Made by a program: the position numbers and the translations under genes. Under the pieces are notes generated by a model that was given only the letters and a program-made list of their open reading frames with translations, was not told the origin of the DNA and searched no databases. DNA of 22,595 nucleotides, from assembly GCA_964407165.1 (NCBI GenBank), contig CAYOUJ010000036.1, forward strand, positions 1 through 22,595. The letters run 5' to 3'. Positions 15,244 to 22,595 of this stretch are shown one piece after another. The stretch comes from CAZPKH01 sp964407165 (GTDB lineage: Bacteria > Bacteroidota > Bacteroidia > Bacteroidales > Muribaculaceae). Numbering within the stretch: position 1 is the first letter of the stretch; each line of letters opens with the position of its first letter.

Positions 15244-15287
15244 CAGCCAGAAAACCAAAGTTACAACAACTAATTATTTCACCGACT

Positions 15288-16592
<1,305 letters not shown>

Positions 16593-16620
16593 GCAATGCA
16601 CAATGCATAATTAGCCATCT

Positions 16621-16654
16621 AATAAGCCCGACAGGCAACCCTGTCGGGCTTATT
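16621..16654. terminator. Bidirectional terminator between convergent eno and DUF3127
   Basis: A perfect 15-bp stem (AATAAGCCCGACAGG with CCTGTCGGGCTTATT) and a 4-base CAAC loop. The A/T-rich stem ends give a short T-rich tail in both directions, suiting two genes that converge on it. Confidence 0.85.
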
Positions 16655-16657
16655 AAT

Positions 16658-16728
16658 TCGATGATCATCGATAATAATCGATAGCCCATCGATAGATAAT
16701 CGATTATCTATCGATGGACCATCGATTT
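16658..16728. repeat. ATCGAT palindrome cluster
   Basis: A perfect 14-bp palindrome TCGATGATCATCGA (16658-16671) is followed by a perfect 32-bp palindrome at 16686-16717 (half-site CCATCGATAGATAATC), which sits within a 54-bp imperfect one (16675-16728). ATCGAT occurs six times, at 16667, 16677, 16688, 16699, 16710 and 16721, evenly about 11 bases apart. Confidence 0.9.
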
Positions 16729-16775
16729 GCCGTAGGCTAATTATGCATTATGCATTATGCATTGTGCATTATGCA

Positions 16776-17180
16776 TTAGAAGGGGAGGTCGCCGTCGGCC
16801 TGACCGCCCTGGATGTCGGCGGGAGCCACCGTGGGAGGCACGCTTGCGGGCACAGCCTGCGGGGCTGCGGCGGCGGGAGCGGGAGCACCGGCTGCGGGAG
16901 CGCCGGGCTGGGCCACATACTTCTCGGCCTTCCAGCCACGGATGGAGGTGAACCAGCGGCCCTGATACTCGCGGCTCTCGATGTCGAAGCTCAGGGTGAT
17001 CATGTCACCTACAGCCAGGGGATATTGGTCGGCGCGGTCGCCAAAGAAGTCGAAGTGAACTTTGCGGGGGAACGACTCCTGGGTCTCGAGTACGTACTCA
17101 CGCTTGTGCCAAGGATTTCCGGCCTTGGAGGTGCCTTGCATCTCGGGGAGGGCTACTATGATTTTGCCGGTGATTTCCAT
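16776..17180 (-). CDS. DUF3127 OB-fold-like protein with SSB-type C-terminal tip
   Basis: 134 residues. The N-terminal 85 or so (MEITGKIIVALPEMQGTSKA, HKREYVLETQE, VHFDFFGDRADQYPLAVGD) match the small DUF3127 family common in Bacteroidetes, which looks like a single-stranded nucleic-acid-binding OB fold. A flexible Ala/Pro linker (about 90-122) leads to a terminal DGDLPF. The layout of core, disordered linker and acidic tip ending Pro-Phe is that of single-stranded DNA-binding protein, whose tip recruits repair and replication partners. A DNA-maintenance role is inferred. It converges with enolase, and its stop codon lies in a repeat arm. Confidence 0.85.
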   Translation of the reverse strand: MEITGKIIVALPEMQGTSKAGNPWHKREYVLETQESFPRKVHFDFFGDRADQYPLAVGDMITLSFDIESREYQGRWFTSIRGWKAEKYVAQPGAPAAGAPAPAAAAPQAVPASVPPTVAPADIQGGQADGDLPF

Positions 17181-17246
17181 CGATGAAATGGGGGGGTTAA
17201 GGGTTATATCTGTGTTAATTAAAAGATTTTTGCTTTTTGGAGCTTA

Positions 17247-17254
17247 CAAATTTA
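17247..17254 (-). promoter_or_regulatory. -7 element of the DUF3127 gene
   Basis: Minus-strand TAAATTTG, a consensus -7 element, with about 62 bases of leader. The -33 region has only TTCG, so the upstream half is weak. Confidence 0.5.
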
Positions 17255-17297
17255 GCCAAAATATTTCACCCCACGAAATATTTTCGCCAAAAAATTT

Positions 17298-17669
17298 TCA
17301 CTTCATGAAGACAAAGTAAACGGCTGCAACCAGGCAGCAGAAGGCGGCGAGATGGTTCCACTGCACCTCCTCGCCCTTGAACATGAACATGGCTATAACG
17401 GTGAACACCACCAGCGAGATGACCTCTTGCGTCACTTTGAGCTGCAGCAGGTTGAAGTGGCCGCCGTTGGCCACGTAGCCATAGCGGTTGGCGGGTATCA
17501 TGAAGCAGTATTCCACCAGGGCCACCACCCACGACAGCAGGATTATGACCCACAAGGGGGTTGCGGAGGTTATCATCTTCAGCTCCTGCAATTTGAGTTG
17601 ACCGTACCAGGCGAAGGTCATAAACACGTTCGACACCACCAGGAGTGCCACCGTAAGCCATGCGTTCAT
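17298..17669 (-). CDS. DUF486 (DMT-like) small membrane protein
   Basis: 123 residues with four hydrophobic segments (about 3-22, 38-57, 80-97, 104-121). The motifs FAWYGQLK, PLWVIILLSWVVALVEYCFMIPANRYGY and QLKVTQEVISLVVF are characteristic of the DUF486 family, a four-helix relative of drug/metabolite transporters. Substrate unknown. It starts 11 bp after the lipid kinase stop, so the two are very likely one transcript. A dimer or pair would be expected to form a full transporter by analogy with small multidrug resistance proteins. Confidence 0.88.
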   Translation of the reverse strand: MNAWLTVALLVVSNVFMTFAWYGQLKLQELKMITSATPLWVIILLSWVVALVEYCFMIPANRYGYVANGGHFNLLQLKVTQEVISLVVFTVIAMFMFKGEEVQWNHLAAFCCLVAAVYFVFMK

Positions 17670-17680
17670 TGTTGGGATTA

Positions 17681-18637
17681 TTAGCCGAAGATGTGCTTGA
17701 TGCGCAGGCGGCAGTCTCGGAGGAAGGCCTGCGTGGGGGTTATGAATGGCATAAATTTGGGCGAGCGGCGCGGGGTGAACACTTTGAGGCCGTGGTGCAC
17801 GCAGCTGATGTCGAGAGGCCCGTCGATTTTCGTCGGCTCGCCGTCGATGTGCAGCGGCCCGGGCTGTGTGCGCTCGATGGTCATGCGCCGCGCACGGTAA
17901 GAGGTGATGAGTGTGTTTCGGTTAAGGTTGCCGTTTAGCAGGTCGAAGCCGACGAAGGCAGTGCGCAGGGCGCTGCCCTCGTGGACGATGGTGATGTCGA
18001 GCAGGCCGTCGTCGATGGATGCCTTGGGGGCGATGTATGCGTTGTTGCCATACTGCGAGGCGTTGCAGACGGCGATGAGGAATGCGCGCTCGGTGATAAC
18101 CTCCCCCTCGATGACTATGCGGTATTCGGCAGGCTTGTAGCCGCGGTATTGCTCGACGACGCTGCGGAGGTATGTGGCCAGTCCGCGAGTGCCCTTTGAG
18201 GCGAAGAGCTCGCTGACGGCGGCGTCAAAACCCACACCGCAGGTGCAGAAGAAGTGGTGGTCGCCTATCATGCCGTAGTCGATGTCGACGATATGGTTCT
18301 GGCGGATGACCTTGAGGCCCTCCTTGACGTCAACAGGAATGTTGAGGTGGCGCGCCAGGCCGTTGCCGGAGCCGCAGGGTATTATGCCGAGAGCCACGCC
18401 GGTGTCGCACAGAGCGGCGGCAGTCTCGTTGACGGTGCCGTCGCCGCCGGCGGCGATGACGCAGTCATACCCCTCGTCGACGGCCTCGCGTGCCAGGCGC
18501 GTGGCGTCGCCGTGGCATTGCGTCAGCTTGACGTCGACCTCCCAGCCCATGTTACGGAAGCGACGGGTCACCAGCTCCTGCAAACCTTTCTTTCGGGAAG
18601 TGCCGGCGATGGGGTTTATGACGAGCAAAGCCCTCAT
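17681..18637 (-). CDS. Diacylglycerol/lipid kinase family protein (YegS/BmrU type)
   Basis: 318 residues. The family phosphorylates diacylglycerol or related lipids at the membrane with ATP. The catalytic-domain motifs are complete: LVINPIAGTSRKKGL near the N-terminus, the GGDGTVNE nucleotide loop (64-71), PCGSGNGLAR (87-96), GVGFDAAVSELF, NASQYGNNAYIAPKASIDDGLLDI and, in the C-terminal beta domain, LHIDGEP. The substrate cannot be read from sequence; undecaprenol or diacylglycerol recycling are both plausible. It lies downstream of the oxidoreductase operon across a repeat-filled spacer. Confidence 0.92.
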   Translation of the reverse strand: MRALLVINPIAGTSRKKGLQELVTRRFRNMGWEVDVKLTQCHGDATRLAREAVDEGYDCVIAAGGDGTVNETAAALCDTGVALGIIPCGSGNGLARHLNIPVDVKEGLKVIRQNHIVDIDYGMIGDHHFFCTCGVGFDAAVSELFASKGTRGLATYLRSVVEQYRGYKPAEYRIVIEGEVITERAFLIAVCNASQYGNNAYIAPKASIDDGLLDITIVHEGSALRTAFVGFDLLNGNLNRNTLITSYRARRMTIERTQPGPLHIDGEPTKIDGPLDISCVHHGLKVFTPRRSPKFMPFITPTQAFLRDCRLRIKHIFG

Positions 18638-18639
18638 TA

Positions 18640-18753
18640 AGTGAGTAGTGTTTAGGGATTAGTGATTAGTGATTAGTGACGAGTGATTAGTGATTAGTCT
18701 TTTCGTGGGACGCGCGAAACAGCTAATCACTAATCATTAATCGTTAATCACTA
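18640..18753. repeat. GATTAGTGATTAGTG-word inverted repeat between the lipid kinase and the gamma subunit genes
   Basis: The left arm (about 18640-18698) repeats GATTAGTGATTAGTGA; the right arm (18724-18753) is the complement (TAATCACTAATCATTAATCG and so on). The roughly 25-base loop contains TTTCG...CGAAA. The right arm includes the TAG stop of the gamma subunit (18751-18753). Confidence 0.85.
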
Positions 18754-19290
18754 TTTCTTGACCAGGTCCATGCCGCGGAGGATGGCCTCGCGGTTGAGCG
18801 GCAGCAGGTGGTGGTGACGCTCGGGGAGGGTCTTTTTCAGGGCCTTCATGACGCTCTCGACGGGCACCATGGGCTTGAGGCCGAGGAGGGCGCCGAGGAT
18901 AATCATGTTGTAGGTCTTGGTATTGTTCATCTCGATGGCGGTCTCCATTGCCTCGATGCCGACCACCTTGATGTCGGTGCGCGTGGGAGCGTGGTGCACG
19001 CCGTAGGTGTCGTAGATGATGACGCCTCCGGGCTTTACCTTGCTCTCAAACTTGTCGATCGACTGCTGGTTGAGGGCCACTACCACGTCGTAGGTGTCGA
19101 GCACGGGGCTGCTGATGGCCTTGTCGCTGAGGATGACGGTGACGTTTGCGGTGCCGCCGCGCTGCTCGGGGCCGTAGGAGGGCATCCAGGTGACCTCGAG
19201 GTTGTCCATCAGGCCTGCGTAGGCCAATATCTTGCCCATAGAGAGCACGCCCTGGCCACCGAATCCGGCTATGATTATCTCTTCTTTCAT
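18751..19290 (-). CDS. korC: 2-oxoacid:ferredoxin oxidoreductase, gamma subunit
   Basis: 179 residues, full length for the gamma family. EEIIIAGFGGQGVLSMGKIL at the start is the gamma-subunit signature, followed by WMPSYGPEQRGGTANVTVILSD, which is also conserved. The subunit contributes to the CoA site of the complex. Its ATG overlaps the beta stop by four bases, implying translational coupling. It is the last gene of the ferredoxin-alpha-beta-gamma operon. The symbol assumes a 2-oxoglutarate enzyme; a branched-chain 2-oxoacid (Vor) enzyme is equally compatible. Confidence 0.9.
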   Translation of the reverse strand: MKEEIIIAGFGGQGVLSMGKILAYAGLMDNLEVTWMPSYGPEQRGGTANVTVILSDKAISSPVLDTYDVVVALNQQSIDKFESKVKPGGVIIYDTYGVHHAPTRTDIKVVGIEAMETAIEMNNTKTYNMIILGALLGLKPMVPVESVMKALKKTLPERHHHLLPLNREAILRGMDLVKK

Positions 19291-20066
19291 TTTGCTGAGT
19301 CTTTAACGGTGTTCTTAAGATCGCCAAGGGGATATTTGGCAAACATGTGCTCCTCCATCCACTTGTTGGACTTCTCGGGCGACATCTTCCAGCCGGAGTT
19401 GCAGGTGGAGACGACCTCGACCACGGAGGTGCCGCGGCCGGCCATGGCGTTTTCGAAGGCTTGCTTGAGCGCCTTACGGCATTTGCGGACGGCGGCGGCG
19501 GTGTGTACGCTCTGGCGGGTGACGTAGCAGGTGCCGTCGAGCTGGGTTAGCAGATCGCCCATCTTCAGCGGGTAGCCGTTGAGGTCGACGCGACGGCCGT
19601 AGGGGGTGGTCGCGGTCTTCTGGCCCTCGAGGGTGGTGGGGGCCATCTGGCCGCCGGTCATGCCGTAGATGGCGTTGTTGATGAAGATGATGACGATGTT
19701 CTCGCCACGGTTGGCGGCGTGGATGGTCTCGCAGGTGCCGATGGCGGCGAGGTCGCCGTCACCCTGGTATGTGAAGACCATCCGGTCGGGCATGAGGCGC
19801 TTGACGGCAGAGGCTATGGCGGGAGCGCGGCCGTGGGCGGCCTCTATCCAGTCGATGTCGATGTAGTTATAGGCAAACACGGCGCAGCCGACGGGGGCGA
19901 TGCCGATTGACTTGTCCTCAAGGCCGAGTTCCTCGATGATCTCGGCGACGAGCTTGTGCACCACGCCGTGCGAGCACCCGGGGCAGTAGTGCATGTGATT
20001 GTCGTTGAGGAGGCGGGGCTTCTGCGCGACAATGTTTTCGGGTTTCTTTATCTCTTCAATAGTCAT
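19287..20066 (-). CDS. korB: 2-oxoacid:ferredoxin oxidoreductase, beta subunit (thiamine diphosphate binding)
   Basis: 259 residues. Oxidatively decarboxylates a 2-oxoacid to acyl-CoA and CO2 with ferredoxin as electron acceptor. YCPGCSHGVVHKL (Cys28, Cys31), YQGDGDLAAIG (GDGD at 102-105) and NNAIYGMTGGQ (130-140) form the thiamine diphosphate and metal site. The C-terminal half has VDLNGYPLKMGDLLTQLDGT and WKMSPEKSNKWMEEHM. It lies 25 bp after the alpha gene and overlaps gamma by four bases. Substrate within the 2-oxoglutarate/branched-chain group is not resolved. Confidence 0.93.
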   Translation of the reverse strand: MTIEEIKKPENIVAQKPRLLNDNHMHYCPGCSHGVVHKLVAEIIEELGLEDKSIGIAPVGCAVFAYNYIDIDWIEAAHGRAPAIASAVKRLMPDRMVFTYQGDGDLAAIGTCETIHAANRGENIVIIFINNAIYGMTGGQMAPTTLEGQKTATTPYGRRVDLNGYPLKMGDLLTQLDGTCYVTRQSVHTAAAVRKCRKALKQAFENAMAGRGTSVVEVVSTCNSGWKMSPEKSNKWMEEHMFAKYPLGDLKNTVKDSAK

Positions 20067-20091
20067 TGTGAAGTGTCTTTAAGCGTGGTGG

Positions 20092-21180
20092 TTACTTAGC
20101 CTCGGGGAAGTCTTCGTGGAAGGCGCGAAGTATCTCGTCGGGGTTGGGAATCATGCCGCCCATGCGGCCGTAGTGGAAGACGGGCACGCGGCCTTCGACG
20201 GCGAGGCGGACGTCCTCCACCATCTGGCCGGCGTTGATCTCGACGGTAAGTATGCCCTTGACCTGCTTTGAGAGCTCGGCAATGCGCTTGGTGGGGAAGG
20301 GCCAGAGGGTGATGGGTCGGATAAGGCCGATCTTGAGCCCCTTCTCGTGGGCATCTTCGATGGCCTTGAGGCAGATGCGGGCGATGGAGCCGAAGGCCAC
20401 CATGAGATATTCACAGTCGTCGGTGAAATACTCCTGGTAGCGCACCTCCTCCTCGGTGATGCGTGCGTACGACTCCTGGAGACGGTGGTTGTTGACCTCC
20501 ATGTTTGCGGAGTCGAGTTCGAGGGTGGTCATGATGTTGGGCTTGCGTGTCGCGGGCTTGCCCATCACTGCCCAGGGGCACTGCTGGGCTATCTCGGCCT
20601 CGGTGCGGCGCGGGCGCGCGGGGGGCAATACCACCTTCTCCATCATCTGGCCCACGATGCCGTCGGCGAGTATCATGACGGGGTTGCGGTGCTTGAAGGC
20701 GAGGTCGAATCCGAGGGCCACGAAGTCGGCCATCTCCTGCACACTCGAGGGAGCGAGCACTATCAGATGGTAGTCGCCGTGGCCGCCGCCCTTTGTGGCC
20801 TGGAAATAGTCGGCCTGCGAGGGCTGGATGGTACCGAGGCCGGGGCCGCCGCGCATCACGTTGACTATCAGCGCGGGGAGCTGGCCGGCGGCGATGTATG
20901 AGATGCCCTCCTGCTTGAGGCTTACGCCGGGGCTCGACGACGAGGTCATGACGGCCTTGCCGCAGGCGGCGCCGCCGTAGACCATGTTGATGGCAGCCAC
21001 CTCGCTCTCGGCCTGAAGGACCACCATGCCGGTGGTCTCCCACGGCATTATCTCTTCGAGGGTCTCGAGTATCTCACTCTGCGGGGTGATAGGGTAACCG
21101 AAATAGCCGTCTACGCCGTAGCGCACAGCGGCGTGGGCGATAGCCTCGTTACCCTTCATGAGTCTTACTTCTTCTTCCAT
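20092..21180 (-). CDS. korA: 2-oxoacid:ferredoxin oxidoreductase, alpha subunit (KorA/VorB type)
   Basis: 362 residues. Begins MKGNEAIAHAAVRYGVDGYF from residue 8 and then GYPITPQSEILE, the alpha-family pyrimidine-binding signature. ASSSPGVSLKQEGISYIAAGQLPALIVNVMRGGPG and QADYFQATKGGGHGDYHLIV are also family hallmarks. The C-terminal domain (about 240-360) holds AFGSIARICLKAIEDA and GRMGGMIPNPDEIL. Bacteroides homologues are often labelled VorB, for 3-methyl-2-oxobutanoate; the name korA is used here with reservation. It follows the ferredoxin gene after 54 bp. Confidence 0.92.
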   Translation of the reverse strand: MEEEVRLMKGNEAIAHAAVRYGVDGYFGYPITPQSEILETLEEIMPWETTGMVVLQAESEVAAINMVYGGAACGKAVMTSSSSPGVSLKQEGISYIAAGQLPALIVNVMRGGPGLGTIQPSQADYFQATKGGGHGDYHLIVLAPSSVQEMADFVALGFDLAFKHRNPVMILADGIVGQMMEKVVLPPARPRRTEAEIAQQCPWAVMGKPATRKPNIMTTLELDSANMEVNNHRLQESYARITEEEVRYQEYFTDDCEYLMVAFGSIARICLKAIEDAHEKGLKIGLIRPITLWPFPTKRIAELSKQVKGILTVEINAGQMVEDVRLAVEGRVPVFHYGRMGGMIPNPDEILRAFHEDFPEAK

Positions 21181-21234
21181 AGTTGGTTTGGGTGATGAAA
21201 ATCGTTATGTTAGGTAAGCATCCCTCGGGGCAGA

Positions 21235-21465
21235 CTACTTCTCTACCACGCGGTAGACGGTGAAGCATCCGTCGGGGCAGACGGTGGAGCACGCGGCACA
21301 CCCGATGCAGTTTTCGGGCTTTGCGGCGAAGGCGTAGTGGTAGCCTCGGTCATTCACTTCTTTGGGTTGCAAGAGCAACACATCGCAGGGACAAGCGACG
21401 ACGCAAAGGTTGCACCCCTTGCAGCGTTCGATATTGATGTCAACTGCGCCAATAACTTTAGCCAT
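21235..21465 (-). CDS. korD: 2x[4Fe-4S] ferredoxin-like delta subunit of the oxidoreductase
   Basis: 76 residues. Two clusters are fully formed: CKGCNLCVVACP (Cys15, 18, 21, 25) and CIGCAACSTVCP (Cys53, 56, 59, 63), spaced by 27 residues. Extra cysteines at 27 and 67 flank them. It carries electrons from the thiamine diphosphate subunit to free ferredoxin. First gene of the four-gene operon, behind a -7 element at 21515-21522. Confidence 0.94.
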   Translation of the reverse strand: MAKVIGAVDINIERCKGCNLCVVACPCDVLLLQPKEVNDRGYHYAFAAKPENCIGCAACSTVCPDGCFTVYRVVEK

Positions 21466-21514
21466 AGCGTTTTTTGGGATAAGAAATTTTAGGTTAAGCA
21501 GTTTTATAGCGACA

Positions 21515-21522
21515 CAAATATA
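21515..21522 (-). promoter_or_regulatory. -7 element of the oxidoreductase operon
   Basis: Minus-strand TATATTTG, a consensus -7 element about 50 bases before the first start codon. No convincing -33 box lies 19-21 bases upstream. From about 21561 to 21717 I see nothing I can name. Confidence 0.5.
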
Positions 21523-21717
21523 TTAAATAATTTTGAACTTTGAGCATTTTAACGCGTCATTAACATACGGCACAAGAGGCCGAAAAGTGTGCATTTTCCG
21601 CCGTTTCAAAGCCTTTTGGGCGCCAACCACTTACGATTGAGGTATGGCATAAGCAAAAAAGTATTAAATTTTAAGTTATAATAATATTAAAGGGAATGTC
21701 CGGTTGTTCATTATAAT

Positions 21718-21952
21718 GAGGGCGTAGCCCTCAAACATAGTAGCCGCGGGTAAGACGCGAGCGCAGCAAGCGGCCACCCACGGTCACGCCAATCCAAAGA
21801 TAGCAACCGACCGCGTTAGCGGTCGAACGAGCAATAAGTGCGCATGTTCGACCGCTAACGCGGTCGGTGATGTTATGTATGCGTTCACCGTGGGTGGCCG
21901 CGCTTAGCGCGCGTCTCACCCACGGCTACATTTTTGAGCCGCCACGCGGCTC
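21718..21952. repeat. 235-bp nested palindromic element (REP/MITE-like)
   Basis: Four stems are visible. Left end: GAGGGC-GTA-GCCCTC (21718-21732). Outer arms: 21741-21784 and 21887-21928, near-perfect complements (TAGCCGYGGGTRAGACGCG at the tips). Inner: a perfect 23-bp inverted repeat, 21806-21828 with 21846-21868, built on ACCGACCGCGTTAGCGGTCG. Right end: GAGCCGC-CAC-GCGGCTC (21936-21952). It carries no gene; the short open frames inside follow from its palindromy. It has the look of a non-autonomous mobile or REP-type element, but I see no transposase or clear target duplication. Confidence 0.85.
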
Positions 21953-21971
21953 TATCCTGCAATTCTCGTTT

Positions 21972-21991
21972 TGACACCCTAAATAGTGTCA
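21972..21991 (-). terminator. Weak stop-codon hairpin of hisIE
   Basis: TGACAC (21972-21977) pairs with GTGTCA (21986-21991), loop of eight bases; the hisIE stop codon is in the stem. On the minus strand AAAACGAG follows, so there is no T tract. It may help transcript-end stability, but six base pairs is marginal. Confidence 0.3.
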
Positions 21992-22588
21992 GCTGTGGCG
22001 CTTGAGCAGCTCGACCTCGAGCTGCCGGTAGTCGACGCCCATCTGCTCGGTCAGCACCAGCAGGTGATAGATGAGGTCGCAGGCCTCGTAGGTGAACCGG
22101 TCTCGGTTGCCGTCTACAGCCTCGACGACGGTCTCCACGGCCTCCTCGCCCACCTTCTGCCCGATCTTCTTCACCCCCTTGATGAAGAGGCGTGTGGTGT
22201 ATGAGTTGTCGGGCATCTGCTCGTGGCGGCCGCGGATTACGGCCGAGAGTGCGCGGATGAAACCCTCCGACTCGGGGGTGTCGAAACAGGCTGTGGTGCC
22301 GCGGTGGCAAGTCGGGCCGGTCGGGTGCGCCTTTATTAATAATGTATCGGCGTCGCAGTCGGCGTACATGTCGACTATCTTAAGATGGTTGCCGGAGGTC
22401 TCCCCCTTGGTCCACAGTGTTTTGCGGGTGCGGCTGTAAAAGGTCACGAGACCTGTGGCGAGGGTCTTGTCAAAGGCCTCGCGGTTCATGTATCCGAGCA
22501 TGAGCACGCGCAGGGTGGTGGCGTCCTGGATGATGACGGGGAGGAGCCCGTCGGCGCACTTGTCTAATTTGAAGTCGTCAAATGTCAT
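21989..22588 (-). CDS. hisIE: Bifunctional phosphoribosyl-AMP cyclohydrolase / phosphoribosyl-ATP pyrophosphatase
   Basis: 199 residues, typical for the HisI-HisE fusion catalysing the second and third steps of histidine synthesis. The HisI domain (about 1-105) has LMLGYMNREAF, TFYSRTRKTLWTKGETSGN, the metal-binding DCDADTLLI and GPTCHRGTTACF. The HisE domain (about 110-199) has MPDNSYTTRLF, KKIGQKVGEEAVETVVEA and ACDLIYHLLVL. Only seven bases precede the ATG in this window; they begin TGA on the minus strand, which could be the stop of an upstream his gene, but that cannot be checked here. It is downstream-isolated from the oxidoreductase operon by the nested palindrome. Confidence 0.96.
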   Translation of the reverse strand: MTFDDFKLDKCADGLLPVIIQDATTLRVLMLGYMNREAFDKTLATGLVTFYSRTRKTLWTKGETSGNHLKIVDMYADCDADTLLIKAHPTGPTCHRGTTACFDTPESEGFIRALSAVIRGRHEQMPDNSYTTRLFIKGVKKIGQKVGEEAVETVVEAVDGNRDRFTYEACDLIYHLLVLTEQMGVDYRQLEVELLKRHS

Positions 22589-22595
22589 GGTGTCA

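Larger units (their letters stand above)
16593..16778. repeat. Composite nested palindromic spacer between enolase and DUF3127 genes
   Basis: The outer arms are TGCATAATGC-type words: 16593-16616 on the left and 16735-16778 on the right, complementary through AATGCATAATTAGCC, with the right arm lengthened by extra ATGCATT copies. Nested inside are the terminator at 16621-16654 and the ATCGAT palindrome cluster at 16658-16728. The right arm contains the DUF3127 stop codon (16776-16778). Confidence 0.85.

Noticed and set aside
15201..15287. Upstream extension of enolase to an ATG at 15201
   Set aside because: The extra 29 residues lie across the -33/-7 promoter and repeat arm and are absent from the enolase family; the conserved start is 15288.
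18699..18723. Loop of the 18640-18753 repeat as an attachment site
   Set aside because: TTTCG/CGAAA symmetry is only a few base pairs, and no integrase or duplicated copy is present in the window.
21561..21717. Possible small RNA or tRNA in the A/T-rich spacer
   Set aside because: No cloverleaf, promoter-terminator pair or stable fold could be seen by eye.
21731..21919. 62-codon open frame within the nested palindrome
   Set aside because: It is created by the palindromic sequence, has no homology I recognise and no start-site context.

Overview
The window looks like a chromosomal segment of a GC-rich member of the Bacteroidales. Three things point there. Promoters of the Bacteroidetes type (TTTG, about 19 bases, then TAnnTTTG) precede many genes. 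Shine-Dalgarno sequences are largely absent. Two secreted proteins end in type IX secretion-like C-terminal domains, and several families typical of Bacteroidetes are present (DUF3127, a DUF5106-like thioredoxin lipoprotein, the rplY-pth-S4 cluster). A Muribaculaceae-like genus is my guess, from GC content and gene style only. I see no phage, plasmid, transposase, CRISPR array, rRNA or tRNA.

Layout. 1-7003: two divergent secreted proteins, a 1504-residue fibronectin-III/choice-of-anchor adhesin-like protein (minus) and a CotH-family protein (plus), which share an upstream region with a 71-bp inverted repeat. 7222-9912: alanine dehydrogenase followed 12 bp later by a membrane phosphoethanolamine transferase, which overlaps tail-to-tail with tilS. 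9881-11499 (minus): rpmH then tilS, separated by a perfect 26-bp hairpin. 11745-13080: a thioredoxin-like lipoprotein and an unrecognised small protein. 13265-15137: rplY, pth and an S4-domain protein. 15288-16592: enolase. 16776-17180 (minus): a DUF3127 OB-fold protein with an SSB-like C-terminal tip. 17298-18637 (minus): a lipid kinase and a small DUF486 membrane protein. 18751-21465 (minus): a four-subunit 2-oxoacid:ferredoxin oxidoreductase in the order ferredoxin, alpha, beta, gamma. 21989-22588 (minus): hisIE at the window edge.

The genes are mostly core metabolism (enolase, oxoacid oxidation to acyl-CoA with reduced ferredoxin, alanine/pyruvate interconversion, histidine synthesis), translation (L34, L25, Pth, TilS, S4 protein) and envelope functions.

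The unexpected content is in the spacers. Many carry inverted or tandem repeats built from a short degenerate word, and the word differs from one spacer to the next (TGCATAATGC, TTTTTAGTTTTTAG, GTGAGTAGTGAGTA, AATTCGTGAAATTCGTG, GATTAGTGATTAGTG). Some of these reach into genes. One word element supplies the apparent start codon of the phosphoethanolamine transferase, others supply the stop codons of DUF3127 and of the gamma subunit, and a separate C/G-rich palindromic element is inserted in frame inside tilS. A further 235-bp nested palindrome lies between hisIE and the oxidoreductase operon. I found no clear multi-gene defence or biosynthetic system; the best candidates for something undescribed are these repeat elements and their relation to promoters, terminators and coding sequence.
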